Shown here piece by piece: positions 62,012-64,000 of a stretch of DNA of 64,000 bases (its first letter is position 1; each line of letters opens with the position of its first letter). The stretch covers positions 1-64,000 of the forward strand of contig CAJWQJ010000003.1 of NCBI GenBank assembly GCA_913045315.1, read 5' to 3'. The position numbers and the translations under genes are program-made. This DNA comes from an uncultured Chloroflexota bacterium. GTDB lineage: Bacteria; Chloroflexota; Dehalococcoidia; Lucifugimonadales; UBA1127. The notes below the pieces were generated by a model that did no database searches, had not been told where the DNA came from, and saw only the letters and a list, made by a program, of their open reading frames with translations.

Positions 62012-63730
62012 TTATAGATAATTTAAAGATCCCTTGAAAGGTTCATCGGAATCTTCTTGAAACCATTTTCCCCCACTATTTGCTGGAATAACAGGAAGTA
62101 TGATTGAGGAAGGATAATCCTTTGAATGATAAATTGAATTTAATGATGGATAAGGGCAAGGTTCTGTTTTAGGAAAATTGGCATTCATAATGTCGATACG
62201 AATACGATTTCCTTTTTTAAAAACTTGGCTCATTGGCCATATTTCTATCTCTAGCTTATGTATTTGATTGGGTTCTAGTTTAGTTGGGTTTGAATGTGAG
62301 TTATTATGGCTTGCCTTTAGTATTCCGTCACTACAAAGCCAAGAAGTTCCATCCGGGTATACGTTTGTGAGGTTCACAGCCCATACTTGATCTACTGCTG
62401 TGCTAGAAATATATAATTCAACCAGTACTTCACCCGTTATTTCTAAATCCTCTTCCAATATACTTGTAGAATAAGTAAGCACTTGACCCGATACTTCGTC
62501 ATCTAATTGGTTGCTTCCAGGATTATTTGCTCCAATCGCCAAGCTTCTAAAACCGATGTTTCCAGGCAAATTCTCATTGACAGGATTGTAATCGATGACA
62601 TCTATTTTCTCAGAAGAGTTTGGTATTTCAATCTTTAAAGATCCATCATTCAATGATTGAACTGAACCACTTTTTTCTTCATTGAGATAGAATTTCTTGA
62701 ATTCAGTCCTTTTAAGTGGCCATTCCTTTTCAAATCGCCAAATTCCTTCCTGTGGTCCTGAACTATCAGGATTTGCACCAACCACAAATATTTTTACTGG
62801 GAATTCTAATAGATGAGAGTTATTTTCATCTTTCATCCAATAGTCTAACCATTGTTCTTCTATTTGGGATATGAATGGGGTGTCGATTTTTCCATGAAAC
62901 CATGGTCCAATAATTAACATTTGAGGACCTGCATTCGGATTATTTTTCATTCCTTTATAATTTTCTAGGTTTCCACGTTGAAACTGGTCATACCAACCAG
63001 CTATGTGGAGAGTGGGCACTACAGTATGTGCATACTTGTCATCTATTGATTGGGCTTTCCAGTAGTCATCAAATTTTGAATGATGATAGGATTCCATAAG
63101 AAAATCTGTAGCGAGAGGGTTTCCTTGACCTAATTGCATTCTCTTAACGGTTTTTCTTGCTCTTTCAATGGTAATTTTTTTTATTCTATCTATAGTTTCG
63201 GATGATAAATTTGAATTTTTTGGCAATGGTTTTGGGCCAGTGTTAACTTCAACTAGTTGTGCCCAATGTGCTGCGTGAGCAACGTGCCAAACACCTCCTC
63301 TCCACCTCCCATCAAGATAATTGTTTGAGGTGCCTAGAGCACATATCATTGCTGTTAGTCCATTTGGTTGAGTTGGAGCAAGTAAATATCCTGCATTGGC
63401 ACTATACGATGTTCCTACTATACCAACTTTTCCATTAGACCAATGTGTTTTGGAGATCCATTCCACAGAATCATGCCCATCATCTGCATCATCAAGATAG
63501 TAGTGGTAGTCTCCTTCAGAATTACCAGTTCCGCGGCAATCTTGGACAACAACTACATATCCTCTTTTTACCCATCTTGAGGCACCCTGTAAAGTTCCTT
63601 CACGATCTTTCCCGTAAGGTGATCTTATTAAGATGGATGGAAATTTTTCGTTATTATTAGGTAAGTAAATATCTGCTGCAAGGTGTGTTGTGTCACGCAT
63701 AGGAATGTAAACATTTTCATTTATTATCAT
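62012..63730 (-). CDS. CocE/NonD family hydrolase
   Basis: 572 residues of the X-Pro dipeptidyl-peptidase S15/CocE type. N-terminal alpha/beta hydrolase domain with VQDCRGTGNSEGDYHYY, nucleophile Ser in VGIVGTSYSANAGY, Asp in HIAGWYDQFQRGN and His in IGPWFHGKID. The C-terminal beta-jelly-roll has VELYISSTAVDQVW and LEIEIWPMSQVFKKGNRIRIDI. Family members hydrolyse acyl esters or peptides (cocaine, glutaryl-7-ACA, Xaa-Pro). No signal peptide is seen, so it is probably cytosolic. The ATG at 63730 after AAAGG is chosen over the GTG at 63748. Confidence 0.88.
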   Translation of the reverse strand: MIINENVYIPMRDTTHLAADIYLPNNNEKFPSILIRSPYGKDREGTLQGASRWVKRGYVVVVQDCRGTGNSEGDYHYYLDDADDGHDSVEWISKTHWSNGKVGIVGTSYSANAGYLLAPTQPNGLTAMICALGTSNNYLDGRWRGGVWHVAHAAHWAQLVEVNTGPKPLPKNSNLSSETIDRIKKITIERARKTVKRMQLGQGNPLATDFLMESYHHSKFDDYWKAQSIDDKYAHTVVPTLHIAGWYDQFQRGNLENYKGMKNNPNAGPQMLIIGPWFHGKIDTPFISQIEEQWLDYWMKDENNSHLLEFPVKIFVVGANPDSSGPQEGIWRFEKEWPLKRTEFKKFYLNEEKSGSVQSLNDGSLKIEIPNSSEKIDVIDYNPVNENLPGNIGFRSLAIGANNPGSNQLDDEVSGQVLTYSTSILEEDLEITGEVLVELYISSTAVDQVWAVNLTNVYPDGTSWLCSDGILKASHNNSHSNPTKLEPNQIHKLEIEIWPMSQVFKKGNRIRIDIMNANFPKTEPCPYPSLNSIYHSKDYPSSIILPVIPANSGGKWFQEDSDEPFKGSLNYL

Positions 63731-63785
63731 AATGATGCCTTTAATCACAATCTGTCTTAAGTTTTGATGACGATTTTTTCAAGTG

Positions 63786-63857
63786 TGGCAAGGACAGGAT
63801 TCGAACCTGTGACCTAGCGCTTATGAAGCGCCCGCTCTGCCGCTGAGCTACCTTGCC
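63786..63857 (-). tRNA. tRNA-Met (CAT)
   Basis: Minus-strand cloverleaf: acceptor GGCAAGG/CCTTGCC, anticodon stem GGCGC/GCGCT (one G-T pair) around TTCATAA (anticodon CAT), T-arm ACAGG TTCGAAT CCTGT, discriminator A. The first acceptor pair is G-C, so it is not an initiator tRNA (which has a mismatch); it is elongator Met or, less likely, lysidine-modified Ile. CCA is not encoded, unlike the other two tRNAs here. Confidence 0.9.
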
Positions 63858-63877
63858 TTAGTTTGTGATTATTGTTT

Positions 63878-63907
63878 AATCTAGCAATATATTTTTATTA
63901 GTGTCAA
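63878..63907 (-). promoter_or_regulatory. tRNA-Met promoter
   Basis: Perfect TTGACA (63902-63907), 18 bases, TAGATT (63878-63883) on the minus strand, with the predicted start about 13 bases before the mature tRNA 5' end. Confidence 0.6.
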
Positions 63908-63919
63908 TGCCGAATACGA

Positions 63920-64000
63920 TTAATCTACTATTTCAAGTAATTTTGCACATTCATAAAGGAGCATTGTTAAATTATTCTGATTTGTTGTTTCTGAATAGAT
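63920..64000 (-). CDS. possible 3' end of an unidentified protein (partial)
   Basis: The minus-strand frame is open from the window edge to a TAA at 63922-63920. It reads 26 residues ending MLLYECAKLLEIVD, an amphipathic helix-like tail. The other two frames on this strand are closed within ten codons. It is too short for more than a weak call. Confidence 0.3.
   Translation of the reverse strand: MYSETTNQNNLTMLLYECAKLLEIVD

Noticed and set aside
1-64000. Mobile elements, CRISPR arrays, prophage or a defence island
   Set aside because: No transposase, integrase, phage structural gene, regularly spaced repeats or defence-type gene cluster was seen; all regions look like ordinary chromosomal genes with similar AT-rich composition.

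Overview
AT-rich, gene-dense bacterial chromosome segment with 55 complete or nearly complete protein genes, two gene ends cut by the window edges, and three tRNAs. No insertion sequence, prophage, rRNA or CRISPR array is visible. The gene content fits an aerobic marine Chloroflexota, probably a SAR202/Dehalococcoidia-type organism (inference). It has a caa3-type cytochrome oxidase operon, CaiB/BaiF and MFS genes, an isobutyryl-CoA-mutase-type B12 enzyme, a CocE-type hydrolase, and a reduced division cluster (rsmH, ftsA, ftsZ) with no peptidoglycan genes. TTG and GTG starts behind good Shine-Dalgarno sequences are common.

Layout. 0-6 kb: a PH-domain membrane protein, a PlsY-like acyltransferase and an MFS transporter on the minus strand; then, on the plus strand, an IMPase-family phosphatase, pyrD and infC-rpmI-rplT. 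5.8-12.5 kb (minus): haem A and cytochrome oxidase operon ctaG-coxB-coxA-coxC-coxD-ctaA-ctaB. 12.7-16.6 kb (plus): selD, which contains an in-frame UGA (selenocysteine) with a bSECIS hairpin, then uvrA. 16.6-22.8 kb (minus): gatC-gatA, an alpha/beta hydrolase, a double-length CaiB/BaiF protein and an MFS exporter. 22.8-25.9 kb: trmI and an HD hydrolase (plus), a MidA-like methyltransferase and a small zinc-ribbon-like protein (minus). 26-31 kb (minus): tRNA-Val, an AEC transporter, prmC, prfA, a Gfo/Idh oxidoreductase and ispH. 31.3-38.8 kb: rsmG, mutL, two HAD-like proteins, mutS, trmD and moaB. 38.9-42.6 kb (plus): rsmH, ftsA and ftsZ with unusual GC-rich hairpins. 42.7-46 kb: gdhA, then a two-gene minus-strand operon of a DapA-like aldolase and an MfnB-like enzyme fused to a TusA-like domain. 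46-53.6 kb (minus): pyrR-pyrB-pyrC-carA-carB behind a recognisable PyrR attenuator. 53.8-59.3 kb (plus): eno, gapA, pcrA and an MprF-C-domain protein. 59.3-64 kb (minus): acyl-CoA mutase, tRNA-Gly, MBL hydrolase, CocE hydrolase and tRNA-Met.

How they work together. The pyr operon makes dihydroorotate from bicarbonate, glutamine and aspartate, and the distant pyrD oxidises it; the leader shows PyrR-type control by uridine nucleotides. The cox/cta operon holds the structural subunits and the haem O/A synthesis genes of one terminal oxidase. MutS and MutL are nearly adjacent. The selenoprotein SelD implies a selenocysteine decoding system elsewhere in the genome. The most unusual locus is the MfnB-TusA fusion with its aldolase neighbour: it has its own strong promoter with a palindrome in the spacer, and may be an uncharacterised furan-type cofactor or sulfur-linked pathway.
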